Source of the DNA: Lachnospiraceae bacterium | GTDB taxonomy: Bacteria > Bacillota > Clostridia > Lachnospirales > Lachnospiraceae | Assembly: GCA_910575105.1 (NCBI GenBank) | Contig: CAJTDK010000004.1 | Span: 62,001 to 126,000 of the forward strand | DNA: 64,000 nt | Direction: 5' to 3' | Part shown: positions 17,824-26,595 of the stretch, piece by piece | How positions within the stretch are numbered: position 1 is the first letter of the stretch | How the letters are laid out: every line of letters starts with the position of its first letter | Made by a program: the position numbers and the translations under genes | The notes under the pieces: generated by a model | The model's input: only the letters and a program-made list of their open reading frames with translations | Told to the model about the DNA's origin: nothing | Databases searched by the model: none

Positions 17824-19197
17824 ATGAGAAAGAAAGTCATGGCAAGGATTGTCTCAGTAATGCTGGTAGTAGTATTGATGATGACGATGCTGACAGGCTG
17901 CAGGTTCGGATTTGCCAGTGACCCGGACGATCCGAATGAGGAGGAGAAGAAGGAACCGATCGATACATCGATCGATACCTTCGAGTATGACTCGTCCCTG
18001 AACGGGACGAATATCACGCTTCTTAATACGAAAGCGGAGATTCAGGTGGCGCTTGAGGAGATGGGGGCGGAGTACGAAAAGAAGTCCGGTATTCATGTAG
18101 AGATCATGCCGGTCAGCGATGATTCACCCTACACGAAGATGATCAGCCTGTATAATTCAGGCACTCCGCCAACAATCGCGATCCTGGATACCACGGACGT
18201 TATCGCGCTGGCAGAGGAGAAAGCCTTAGATCTGTCCGGGGAGAAGTGGCTTGCAGAAGCAGAAGGGTATACAACCCAGATCAATGGAAAGACGTACAGC
18301 TTTCCATTATGTATTGAGGGCCGCGGGATTATTTACAACAAAAAGGTAATCGAGGAGGCTCTTGGAGAAACCTTTGATCCGGAGTCCATTACCACCTTGG
18401 ACGAGTTTAAAGCCTTTCTTGACAGACTGGTAGACAGCGGGATCGAAAAGCCGGTGTCTATGGCGAAGGAGGACTGGTCTTTAGGCGCGCATCAGCTTCA
18501 GTACATTTACGAGACTTATGACGGAACTAATGAGGGCGCGCAGAAATCCATCGAAGAGATTAAAGCCCACAGGCTGGATCTGAGTACTTATAATCGCATG
18601 TCCGAATTTCTGGATATTTTTGACGTGCTGAAAGAGTATAATGTAGCAAAGGGCGATCCGCTGGGCGCAGATTATGACGAGATGGCGATCGATCTGGCGG
18701 ACGGCAAGACCGCATTCTGGTTCAACGGTAACTGGGCGTGGCCGAACCTTGCTGAAGCGGGGGCTGAGGAGACGGATGAGTATGGTTTTCTCCCATATTT
18801 TATGAACAATGACAAAGATGATTTTGTCAATCAGATGATTCAGGGCGCGCCGTCAAAGCAGGTGATGGTCGACAGGGAGATTGCTACTGAAAAAGAGCAG
18901 GCGGCGGCGAAACAGTTTTTAAACTGGATCGTATACAGCGAGATCGGGCAGCAGATGCTTGTAAAGACATGTAACATCATCCCGCCGTTTAAGAATAACC
19001 CATATGAGCTGAGCGATCCGCTGAGCCGTGACCTTTACGAAAAAGTGCATGATCAAAAAGTGTTCAGCGTATCTGTGATCGTGCCCAATGACCACTGGGC
19101 AGTGCTCGGGGCGGCCATGCAGAAATATCTTGCAGGCAGGAGCGACCGTGCGGAGCTGATGGAATCCATCCAGGATTACTGGGATGAGCAGGAATAG
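17824..19197 (+). CDS. Sugar ABC transporter substrate-binding lipoprotein
   Basis: 457-residue extracellular solute-binding protein (MalE/UgpB-like, family 1). A lipoprotein signal peptide ends in the lipobox 'MLTGC' (Cys near residue 27), followed by an acidic linker and the binding domain with 'YSFPLCIEGRGIIYNKKV' and 'AFWFNGNWAW'. It captures an oligosaccharide for the two permeases encoded downstream. The GH32 enzyme at the end of the locus points to sucrose, kestose or short fructans (inference). First gene after the LacI-type operators. Confidence 0.9.
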   Translation: MRKKVMARIVSVMLVVVLMMTMLTGCRFGFASDPDDPNEEEKKEPIDTSIDTFEYDSSLNGTNITLLNTKAEIQVALEEMGAEYEKKSGIHVEIMPVSDDSPYTKMISLYNSGTPPTIAILDTTDVIALAEEKALDLSGEKWLAEAEGYTTQINGKTYSFPLCIEGRGIIYNKKVIEEALGETFDPESITTLDEFKAFLDRLVDSGIEKPVSMAKEDWSLGAHQLQYIYETYDGTNEGAQKSIEEIKAHRLDLSTYNRMSEFLDIFDVLKEYNVAKGDPLGADYDEMAIDLADGKTAFWFNGNWAWPNLAEAGAEETDEYGFLPYFMNNDKDDFVNQMIQGAPSKQVMVDREIATEKEQAAAKQFLNWIVYSEIGQQMLVKTCNIIPPFKNNPYELSDPLSRDLYEKVHDQKVFSVSVIVPNDHWAVLGAAMQKYLAGRSDRAELMESIQDYWDEQE

Positions 19198-19209
19198 GAG
19201 GAGCAGAAT

Positions 19210-20082
19210 ATGAGAGCAAAAAATAATGGAAAAGATTTCTGCATGTTTGCATTACCGGGAATGTTTTGCTTCTTTGCAGTTGTGATCATACCGTTTATCT
19301 ATGGTGTGTACCTGACGTTCACGGACTGGAACGGTGTGGCTACGGTTAAGAATTTTGTAGGATTTAGGAACTTTGGGGGAGTGGTAAAGGATACCCAGTT
19401 CTGGACTTCTCTCCTTCTGACATTCAAATACGTGATCTTTGTTGTTATTATTGTAAATGTGCTGGCTTTTGCTATCGCATACCTGCTAACCCGCGGTATG
19501 AAGGGAGAGAATTTCTTCCGGGCTGGCTTTTTCACTCCGAACCTGATCGGTGGTATCGTACTCGGATATATCTGGCAGTTTGTATTTTCCAGAGTATTTG
19601 TGAGCATCGGGGAGAGTACCGGGTGGAAGCTTTTTGAAGTGTCGTGGCTGTCCGATCCGACGAATGCGTTTATCGCGCTGGTGGTTGTGTCTGTATGGCA
19701 GTTATCCGGTTATATGATCCTGATCTATGTGGCAGGGTTTATGGGACTTTCTGAGGATGTGATGGAGGCGGCAAGTATCGACGGGGCATCCGGGTTTGTA
19801 AAATTAAAGAGTATTATCATGCCGCTTATGATGTCCTCCATCACGATCTGCTTATTCCTTACGCTGTCCCGTGCATTTATGGTGTACGATGTGAACCTGT
19901 CTTTGACGGCGGGCGCTCCTTACGGGACGACAGAGATGGCAGCGATGCATGTGTATGAGAAGGCCTTTACATCCAGACAGTTCGGTGTCGGCCAGTCTGA
20001 GGCTCTGATCTTATTTATCATCGTAGCATGTATCAGCGGTATTCAGGTATACCTGACAAAGAGACAGGAGGTGGAAGCATAA
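19210..20082 (+). CDS. Sugar ABC transporter permease (MalF/UgpA-like)
   Basis: 290-residue inner-membrane permease with six predicted transmembrane segments. The cytoplasmic EAA loop reads 'MEAASIDGASGFVKLKSIIM' (about 183-202), which docks the ATPase. It starts 12 bp after the binding-protein gene with GGAGGAG before the ATG, and its stop overlaps the next permease start. No ATP-binding subunit is encoded in this operon; a shared MsmK/MsmX-type ATPase elsewhere is probable (known for this transporter class). Confidence 0.9.
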   Translation: MRAKNNGKDFCMFALPGMFCFFAVVIIPFIYGVYLTFTDWNGVATVKNFVGFRNFGGVVKDTQFWTSLLLTFKYVIFVVIIVNVLAFAIAYLLTRGMKGENFFRAGFFTPNLIGGIVLGYIWQFVFSRVFVSIGESTGWKLFEVSWLSDPTNAFIALVVVSVWQLSGYMILIYVAGFMGLSEDVMEAASIDGASGFVKLKSIIMPLMMSSITICLFLTLSRAFMVYDVNLSLTAGAPYGTTEMAAMHVYEKAFTSRQFGVGQSEALILFIIVACISGIQVYLTKRQEVEA

Positions 20083-20942
20083 TGAAGAAGACGACGATCG
20101 GAGGAACGAAGAGAAAAGTCGCGGATTTACTTGCGGTACTAGGTCTTATCATCATCTTTATCGCATATATGTTCCCGTTTATCATGGTGGTGATCAACTC
20201 CCTGAAACAGAAAAGAGATATCATAAAGAGCCCGTTTTCCTGGCTGTTTACGATCAAGGGACTTTCCTTTGATAACTTTGTAAAGGCTTATACCCAGATG
20301 GATTTTTTAAATGCGTTTAAGAACTCGCTGATTGTGACAGTATCTGCGACGGTACTGGTGACGCTGCTTGCGGCGATGCTGGCCTACTATATCGTCCGTC
20401 ACAATAACGGAATATCAAAGCTCACCTTCGGACTGATGGTGGCATCCATGATCATCCCGTTCCAGGCGATTATGATTCCTCTGGTGAGTATCTACGGAGG
20501 CACGCTTAATCTTTTAAACCACAGGCTTACGCTGATCTTTCTACATACCGGGTTTTCCATGGCGATGTCGGTGTTCATGTTCCACGGATTTATCAAGGGA
20601 AATGTGCCGATGGCTCTTGAGGAAGCCGCTTATATAGATGGGTGTACGCATTCACAGACGTTTTTTAAGATCGTACTGCCGCTGCTGAAGCCGATCATAT
20701 CTACTATGGTGATTCTGAACTCGCTGGCATTCTGGAATGATTTCCTTCTGCCGTCTCTCGTACTGACCGACAAGAAGCTGCTTACACTTCCTCTTTCTAC
20801 CTACAGCTTCTACGGAACCTATTCCGCGGATTATGGTACGATCATGGCGGGGCTGCTGTTGTGCGTAGTTCCGATACTTATTCTGTACGTTGCACTGCAG
20901 AAACAGATTATCGGCGGCGTTGTTGCGGGTGCTGTGAAATAA
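20082..20942 (+). CDS. Sugar ABC transporter permease (MalG/UgpE-like)
   Basis: 286-residue permease with six predicted membrane segments and the EAA motif 'LEEAAYIDGCTHSQTFFKIV'. The ATG at 20082 shares a base with the stop of the preceding gene (TAATG) and has AGGAGG a few bases upstream, so the longer frame from 20028 is rejected. It forms the heterodimeric channel with the preceding gene product. A hairpin terminator follows 24 bp after the stop. Confidence 0.9.
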   Translation: MKKTTIGGTKRKVADLLAVLGLIIIFIAYMFPFIMVVINSLKQKRDIIKSPFSWLFTIKGLSFDNFVKAYTQMDFLNAFKNSLIVTVSATVLVTLLAAMLAYYIVRHNNGISKLTFGLMVASMIIPFQAIMIPLVSIYGGTLNLLNHRLTLIFLHTGFSMAMSVFMFHGFIKGNVPMALEEAAYIDGCTHSQTFFKIVLPLLKPIISTMVILNSLAFWNDFLLPSLVLTDKKLLTLPLSTYSFYGTYSADYGTIMAGLLLCVVPILILYVALQKQIIGGVVAGAVK

Positions 20943-20965
20943 GAATATTTTGCGTATCGCCAAAA

Positions 20966-20993
20966 GAGGGTATTGAAAAATACCCTCTTTATT
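20966..20993 (+). terminator. Hairpin between permease and GH32 genes
   Basis: AGAGGGTATT (20966-20975), GAAA loop, AATACCCTCT (20980-20989), then TTATTA. A perfect 10-bp stem that would partly terminate transcription or stabilise the upstream transporter mRNA. The in-frame TTG at 20973 lies inside this stem and is not a start codon. Confidence 0.7.
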
Positions 20994-21035
20994 ACTATAC
21001 TGAATTTAAGAATATATGGACAGGAGATTGGCATA

Positions 21036-22481
21036 GTGAAGAATACATTACATCTGAAGGCACCGGGGAACTGGATTAATGACCCGAACGGGTTTATCTA
21101 TTATAAAGGAAAGTATCATCTGTTCTATCAGCATTTTCCCTATGCTCCCGTGTGGGGGACGATGCACTGGGGACATGCGGTAAGTGAAGACCTGGTGCAC
21201 TGGGAGCATGTGGGGATCGCGCTTTTCCCGACGAGATCTGAGGATCGAAACGGCTGCTTTTCAGGAAGCGCCGTGGAGCATGAGGGGAGGATGCACCTGT
21301 ATTATACGGGGATTCATCACTGTAAGATAAATGCGGAAAATATACATGTTAATGAAGGGGACTATGAAGCTTCCCAGCTTACGATCTCGTCGGAAGACGG
21401 ATATTCTTTTGACAATTTCGCCGGCAAGAGGGTGGCAGTACCGGTGATCAGGGATGGAGAAATGGGAGATCATAAGGATACGAGAGACCCTAAGGTATGG
21501 AAGGAAGGCGATACCTTTTACATGGTTCTCGGCAGTACCTACCGCGGAGAGGTTGGACGGGCGTTGTTTTATCGGAGTGAGGACGGTGTCAACTGGCAGT
21601 ATGCGTCCCAGTACCGGAGCGAGAGGTTCGGGAGGATTCTGGAATGCCCAGATATCTTCCGGACGGGGGACGGCTATATCTTTATCGGGTCGCCTATGTA
21701 TATTGAACAGGAGGCAGGCGGCTATGAACATCATGCGGTCTGCATGCCGGCTGATTTTGAGCCGGAGACTTGCTCGCTGTCTCTTCACGGCAATTACCAG
21801 TATATTGATTACGGCCTTGATCTCTATGCGCCCCAGACAAATGTGGACGCTGATGGAAGGCGTGTCATGATCGCCTGGATGCGTATGCCGAAAGCGGTAG
21901 AGGAGCCGGAAGGTGCGCCGTGGAACGGTATCATGTGCCTTCCGAGGGTTATAGAGATTGAGGGCGGGCATGTCTACTTCCGGGTGCATCCGGAGGTTGA
22001 GCGGTATTTTGGGAAGGAAGTGCTGGGGAAGGAGACGGTATTTGCCGGCGGGGAGGATATGACGGGTATCCTTGACGGAGATGGATTCTGTGAGTCTGGT
22101 GTACTGTCAAAAGAAAATGACGGCGTACCGGGCATCGGTGACGGAAGAGGGGCTGACAGGCCGGGCATCCTGAATGGTGAGCCGTGCCGGGTTCAGGTGA
22201 CGCTTAAGGACGGGGAAAGCATTGATATCGGCGGGTTTAAGATCCGGGCTGAGAGGGATTTTATCCGGACGGACAGGAGCAGTGTGTTCGGCGGTATCGA
22301 AGGGCACCGGCTGGTGAGCAGTACGCCGAAGCTTTACGGCCGTTATAAGCTTGATATCTTTGTGGAGCCGAATCTGATCGAAGTGTTTATCAATGACGGC
22401 GAGTATGTCATCAGCAATGTGGTCTATGGGCTTGGCCAATACATCAGCGGACGGGCGGAAAAAATATTTGCCGGAAAATAA
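21036..22481 (+). CDS. GH32 beta-fructofuranosidase/sucrase-type hydrolase
   Basis: 481-residue glycoside hydrolase family 32 enzyme cleaving terminal beta-fructosyl bonds (sucrose or short fructans). The catalytic triad motifs are all visible: nucleophile in 'WINDPNG' (Asp near residue 16), transition-state stabiliser in 'TRDPKVW', and acid/base in 'LECPDIF'. A beta-sandwich C-terminal domain follows (about 330-481). There is no signal peptide, so hydrolysis should occur after import. The GTG at 21036, with CAGGAG 9 bases upstream, is chosen; upstream in-frame codons lie inside a terminator stem. The enzyme completes the pathway of the preceding ABC importer. Confidence 0.9.
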   Translation: MKNTLHLKAPGNWINDPNGFIYYKGKYHLFYQHFPYAPVWGTMHWGHAVSEDLVHWEHVGIALFPTRSEDRNGCFSGSAVEHEGRMHLYYTGIHHCKINAENIHVNEGDYEASQLTISSEDGYSFDNFAGKRVAVPVIRDGEMGDHKDTRDPKVWKEGDTFYMVLGSTYRGEVGRALFYRSEDGVNWQYASQYRSERFGRILECPDIFRTGDGYIFIGSPMYIEQEAGGYEHHAVCMPADFEPETCSLSLHGNYQYIDYGLDLYAPQTNVDADGRRVMIAWMRMPKAVEEPEGAPWNGIMCLPRVIEIEGGHVYFRVHPEVERYFGKEVLGKETVFAGGEDMTGILDGDGFCESGVLSKENDGVPGIGDGRGADRPGILNGEPCRVQVTLKDGESIDIGGFKIRAERDFIRTDRSSVFGGIEGHRLVSSTPKLYGRYKLDIFVEPNLIEVFINDGEYVISNVVYGLGQYISGRAEKIFAGK

Positions 22482-22543
22482 TCATGTATAAATCTGACAG
22501 CCATGGCACACACTACCAAAAAAGGAAAGAAGGAGTGTGTAAC

Positions 22544-23155
22544 ATGGCTGTTGAATTTAAAGAGAGCAAGACAAGGGAAAATCTGATGAGGGCATTTGCA
22601 GGGGAAAGCCAGGCGAGGAACCGTTATACGATAGCGGCGGAGACGGCGAAAAAGCAGGGCATGTATGCGGTAAACCAGATTTTTTTGTTTACTGCGGATC
22701 AGGAGAGAGGACATGCGGAGAGGTTCTACGGGCTGCTAAATAGCCTGGCGGGGACGACAATCTATATCGACGGCGGATACCCGGTGGATCATTCTGATGA
22801 TGTGGTGAAGCTTTTGCAGTCCGCCCAGCATAATGAGATGGAAGAGTTCGGGGATGTGTATCCTGCGTTTGCAAAGGTTGCGAAGGAGGAAGGATTTTCA
22901 GAGGTGGCGTATGCATTTCAGGAGATTGCGAAGATCGAGGAGATCCACGGAAAACGGTTCGGGAAGCTGGCAGAGCTGATCAGCAATGGCAAGTTCTACG
23001 AAAGAGATGAGGAGCAGGACTGGATGTGCTTAAACTGTGGGCATATCTATCATGGGAAGAGCGTCCCGGTGCAGTGCCCGGTGTGCCTGCATGATAAGGG
23101 ATATTTCATACCGGCGGGGCTTGCGCCTTATCTGGCACAGTGCTGTATGAAATAG
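22544..23155 (+). CDS. Rubrerythrin-family protein (second)
   Basis: 203-residue ferritin-like plus rubredoxin-like protein, probably an NADH-linked peroxidase component. Diiron-site segments: '[11 protein letters not shown]' (about 19-29), 'ERGHAERF', 'AQHNEMEEFGDVYP' and 'IAKIEEIHGKRF'. The C-terminal rubredoxin-like knuckles are 'CLNCGH' and 'CPVCLHDKGYF'. It differs from the rubrerythrin at 11590 by an insertion and longer spacing. The ATG at 22544 has AAGGAAAGAAGGAG upstream; the earlier in-frame start at 22484 is rejected because it overlaps the ribosome-site region. Confidence 0.92.
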   Translation: MAVEFKESKTRENLMRAFAGESQARNRYTIAAETAKKQGMYAVNQIFLFTADQERGHAERFYGLLNSLAGTTIYIDGGYPVDHSDDVVKLLQSAQHNEMEEFGDVYPAFAKVAKEEGFSEVAYAFQEIAKIEEIHGKRFGKLAELISNGKFYERDEEQDWMCLNCGHIYHGKSVPVQCPVCLHDKGYFIPAGLAPYLAQCCMK

Positions 23156-23300
23156 CGGGGAGCAAATGAATTAACCGTACCAATTGCTTGGTTGTTTTGA
23201 GACGGTGAGGATGTCTTTTGTCTTACTTTTTCGGAATGTTTTCACAGGACATGCACGGCTATGCATACGATAGATAGATAAAGGATAATGGAGTAATAGT

Positions 23301-25061
23301 TTGGCAGGTCAGAAGGTAGAAAATCTTTTAAATCTGGCGCTTGACGCCACGGAGGATGAGAGGGAGAAATCTCTGCAGCTTGATATCGGATATGATCCGA
23401 TCGAAAGGTCATGGGAGCTGATCGTAAAGTATTCAGGGAATCTTGACCGGGTGAGGGAGCTTGCGGAGCAGGTGACAGAGCTTATGAATGAATATGCGGT
23501 GATCGTGATCCGGGAATCGCGCATCAGTGAGCTTGCCGCGCTTCCACAGGTGGAATATATCGAAAAACCGAAAAGGCTGTTTTTTCAGACGGCGGACGGA
23601 AGACGGGTATCCTGCATTGACCCGGTGCAGGATACTCGTTTTTCTCTGTTTGGACAGGGGGTTTTTGTGGCAGTGATCGATTCGGGGATCGACTATACAC
23701 TGGCGGATTTTTGCAGTACCGACGGCACGACGAGGATCCGCGCCCTCTGGGATCAGTCTCTGAGGCCGAGAGAGGGGGAGAAGCCGCCAGAGGGGTATGC
23801 GGTCGGAGTCGAATATACGGAAGAGATGATCAATGAGGCGCTGAAGGCGCAGACCCCGGCGGAGAGGGGAAGGCTTGTGGCTTCCAGGGATACTTCCGGG
23901 CACGGGACCGCGGTGGCGGGGATCGCTGCAGGAAACGGCCGGGGAGCGGGCACGGATTACCGCCGCTATGCGGGAGTGGCACCGGAGAGCGGGCTTTTAG
24001 TTGTAAAGCTGGGGAATCCTTCAGGCGACGGCTTCCCCAGAACGACAGAACTGATGATGGGAATTGATTATGTTGTCAGGAAGGCCTTGGAGTATCAGAT
24101 GCCGGTGTCGGTGAATATAAGCTTTGGGAACACTTACGGCTCTCATGACGGCACGTCCCTTCTGGAGCGGTTTATCGACGACATATCCAATGTATGGAAG
24201 AGCTGTATCTGTATCGGGACGGGGAATGAAGCGGCAAGCGCCGGGCATGTGTCTGGGCGTCTTATGGATGACCGGGAGACGGTCATCGAGTTTGCCGTCC
24301 AGGAGAACCAGCCGTCACTGAACGTACAGATCTGGAAGGAATATGTGGATGTGGTAGATATCTCCCTGATATCGCCGTCGGGCATACGGATCGGGCCGGT
24401 GCAGGAGATCTTAGGCCCCCAGCGGTACGTGGCGGGGCAGACGGAGATTCTTTTGTATTACGGAGAGCCTAGCCCTTACAGCACGGCGCAGGAGATATAT
24501 ATCGATATGATCCCAAGAGAGAGCTACATAAACAGCGGTGTATGGCGGATTGTGCTGATTCCGAGAGATATCGTGTCCGGGGAGTTTCAGATGTGGCTGC
24601 CTACCGAGGGAGTGCTTAACCGGGGAACAGGATTTTTGTATCCGACGGATAATCTTACCCTTACCATCCCTTCAACGGCCAGACGGGTGATATCCGTGGG
24701 TGCGTATAACGGGTTAACATTTGCCTACGCGGACTTTTCCGGAAGGGGATCGCTGTCTCGGTGGGGAGAGAATATCGTCAAGCCGGATATCGTGGCGCCG
24801 GGAGTGGATATTACTGCGGCGACGGCAGGCGGCGGGTACGCGGCGGTCAGTGGGACTTCTTTCGCCACGCCGTTTGCGGCGGGCGGGGCGGCGCTTTTGA
24901 TGGAGTGGGGGATTGTGAGGGGGAATGATCCTTATTTGTATGGGGAGAAGGTGAAGGCGTATTTACGGCGTGGGGCGAGGCCGCTTCCAGGGTTTACGGA
25001 GTATCCCAATCCGCAGGTGGGGTATGGGGCGTTGTGTGTGAGGGATAGTTTGATTAACTGA
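23301..25061 (+). CDS. Subtilisin-family (S8) protease, Csp-like
   Basis: 586-residue subtilase with an intact triad: Asp127 in 'AVIDSGIDY', His201 in 'TSGHGTAVAGI', Ser520 in 'SGTSFATPFAAGG'. An N-terminal prodomain-like region (about 1-100) and a long insertion between His and Ser (about 320-460, jellyroll-like) match the clostridial Csp/germination protease group. Members cleave pro-SleC in spore germination or act in the cytosol on other targets. There is no signal peptide, which fits Csp-type proteins. TTG at 23301 is the likely start, with an ATGGAG-type ribosome site. A role in germination is an inference, with no sleC in the window. Confidence 0.85.
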   Translation: MAGQKVENLLNLALDATEDEREKSLQLDIGYDPIERSWELIVKYSGNLDRVRELAEQVTELMNEYAVIVIRESRISELAALPQVEYIEKPKRLFFQTADGRRVSCIDPVQDTRFSLFGQGVFVAVIDSGIDYTLADFCSTDGTTRIRALWDQSLRPREGEKPPEGYAVGVEYTEEMINEALKAQTPAERGRLVASRDTSGHGTAVAGIAAGNGRGAGTDYRRYAGVAPESGLLVVKLGNPSGDGFPRTTELMMGIDYVVRKALEYQMPVSVNISFGNTYGSHDGTSLLERFIDDISNVWKSCICIGTGNEAASAGHVSGRLMDDRETVIEFAVQENQPSLNVQIWKEYVDVVDISLISPSGIRIGPVQEILGPQRYVAGQTEILLYYGEPSPYSTAQEIYIDMIPRESYINSGVWRIVLIPRDIVSGEFQMWLPTEGVLNRGTGFLYPTDNLTLTIPSTARRVISVGAYNGLTFAYADFSGRGSLSRWGENIVKPDIVAPGVDITAATAGGGYAAVSGTSFATPFAAGGAALLMEWGIVRGNDPYLYGEKVKAYLRRGARPLPGFTEYPNPQVGYGALCVRDSLIN

Positions 25062-25079
25062 CGGATATAGAATGAAAAC

Positions 25080-25116
25080 AACGGGGTGCAGGTAACCAGG
25101 CATCCCGTTATTTATT
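25080..25116 (+). terminator. Terminator after the S8 protease gene
   Basis: AACGGGGTGC (25080-25089) pairs with GCATCCCGTT (25100-25109) apart from one mismatch, followed by ATTTATT. It lies 18 bp after the stop and just before the IS630 element. Confidence 0.7.
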
Positions 25117-25126
25117 CGTGAATATA

Positions 25127-26345
25127 GTACTGTATCCGATTAGTAATAATAGTTTACGTTTATAAGGTTTTTCGTTATACTCCATTAAAAACGGTATTGG
25201 AGGATACAGATATGCCACGTTATGTTGTTACTCTGACAGATAACGAAATACAGGAGCTTAAAGCACTCGTGCAGAAAGGCGGGAAAGGTTACCGCATCAG
25301 GCATGCACAGATACTTCTGAAACTGGATCAGAGACCTGAAAACAAATCCTGGACATATGATCGTATCAAAGATGCATATGGTGCCTCTCACAGTACGATT
25401 GCAGCCATTGCAAAACGGTTTGTCATGGAAGGCATGGAAGCCGCCCTCAACAGAAAAAAGCAGGAAAACCGCCGCCGCAAAGTAACCGGAGATGTGGAAG
25501 CCCGAATCTGCACCATTGCGTGTTCTGCCCCTCCTGAGGGTGCCTCCCGCTGGACCATGCAGGCAATTGCTGATGAACTGATTCGTCTGGAAGTAGTCGA
25601 TTATATCACCGACAGCACGGTCTGCGAGGTTATGAAAAAACGAAATCAAACCGTGGCTTGTAAAGGAATGGTGTATTCCTCAGGCAGATGCTGAATTTGT
25701 GGCAAAAATGGAGGATGTACTGGAAGTTTACCATCGGCCGTATGATCCTCTCAATCCGGTTGTCTGCATAGACGAAACAAATAAACAGATGGTAAAGGAA
25801 ATCCGTATTCCCTGTGAACCCGGACGGCCTGAGAAGGTGGATTCCGTATATATCCGCAATGGTGTTGCAGATGTTTCCATGATTTCCGAACCGCTGGCAG
25901 GCAGGCGGGAAACCGTTGTGACGGAAACCGGGACAGCACTGGACTTTGCAGAGATCCTAAGGTATACTTCCGATGTGCTGTATCCGAGGACAGAAAAGAT
26001 TGTCCTTGTTACAGATAATCTGAACACGCATTCACCGGCATCCCTGTACAAAGCATTTGCGCCGAAAGAAGCACGTCGACTGGCAGAACGTTTTGAATGG
26101 CATTATACCCCAAAGCACGGCAGCTGGCTGGATATGGCCGAGATTGAGATCGGTGTCATGAGCCGCCAGGCACTGGGCAAACCGCTCCCGGATATGGAAA
26201 GTTTCAGACAACAGGTCCGTGCCTGGACTGTAAACAGGAATAAAGAACATGTAAAAATCAACTGGCAGTTTAAAACTCAGGATGCAAGAATCAAGCTGGC
26301 AAGACTGTATCCGATTATACTTTGAAAACTAGTCGGATACAGCAC
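25127..26345 (+). mobile_element. IS630-family insertion sequence
   Basis: About 1.22 kb bounded by terminal inverted repeats. The left 19-mer 25125-25143 matches the reverse complement of 26329-26347 at 17 of 19 positions, around a shared CTGTATCCGA core. TA dinucleotides at both outer edges (25125-25126 and 26346-26347) fit the TA target duplication of IS630/Tc1-mariner elements. It carries one DDE transposase gene in two frames. Confidence 0.85.
25212..26325 (+). pseudogene. IS630-family transposase, split by a frame change
   Basis: The first frame (25212-25694) encodes the helix-turn-helix region ('LTDNEIQELKALVQKG', 'ASHSTIAAIAKRFV'). At a run of six A (25635-25640) the reading moves by +1 (or -2), giving 'NEIKPWLVKEW' and then the catalytic part to 26325. 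The DDE residues are visible in 'VVCIDETNKQ', 'LVTDNLNTHSP' and 'GSWLDMAEIEIG'. Ends and catalytic residues are intact, so it is recently inactivated, or expressed by recoding at the A run. The shift is not in the usual -1 phase for A_AAA_AAC slippage, so mutation is more likely. Confidence 0.8.
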
Positions 26346-26347
26346 TA

Positions 26348-26563
26348 GTACCGGCTTAAGTGTAATACCTGTCTCGCTCAGGGAATAATCCGACCCTGGG
26401 AGGGATTTTCGGAAATTTCCGCACGATGTTTCCTGTTGAAATGATTATTGACAGTCATGAGCCTATTATGTTTCCAATGAAGCTGAAGTTGGCGAAGATG
26501 GATGCCGCCGGTCATGATGCGCTTTGGGGGATAAATGGTGTTGTGGCAGAGATAGCGGTATGA
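26348..26563 (+). pseudogene. Remnant of an unidentified gene next to IS630
   Basis: Directly after the IS right end, a coding-like stretch reads 'STGLSVIPVSLRE' and, one base frame over, 'NNPTLGGIFGNF' to '...WGINGVVAEIAV' with a stop at 26561. It has no start codon and at least one frameshift near 26384. It looks like the 3' end of a gene damaged when or before the IS630 copy landed. No matching 5' part is left of the IS. I do not recognise the family. Confidence 0.35.
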
Positions 26564-26595
26564 TAAGATAAATAGGTAAAGGAGGGGTTATCAAG

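Noticed and set aside
20973-21035. Upstream extension of the GH32 gene from a TTG at 20973
   Set aside because: The codon lies inside a perfect terminator stem, and a GTG with a ribosome site at 21036 fits the family N-terminus.
25630-25645. Programmed frameshift at the A6 run of the IS630 transposase
   Set aside because: The needed shift is +1 or -2, not the -1 expected for A_AAA_AAC slippage in this phase; an indel in the A run is simpler.
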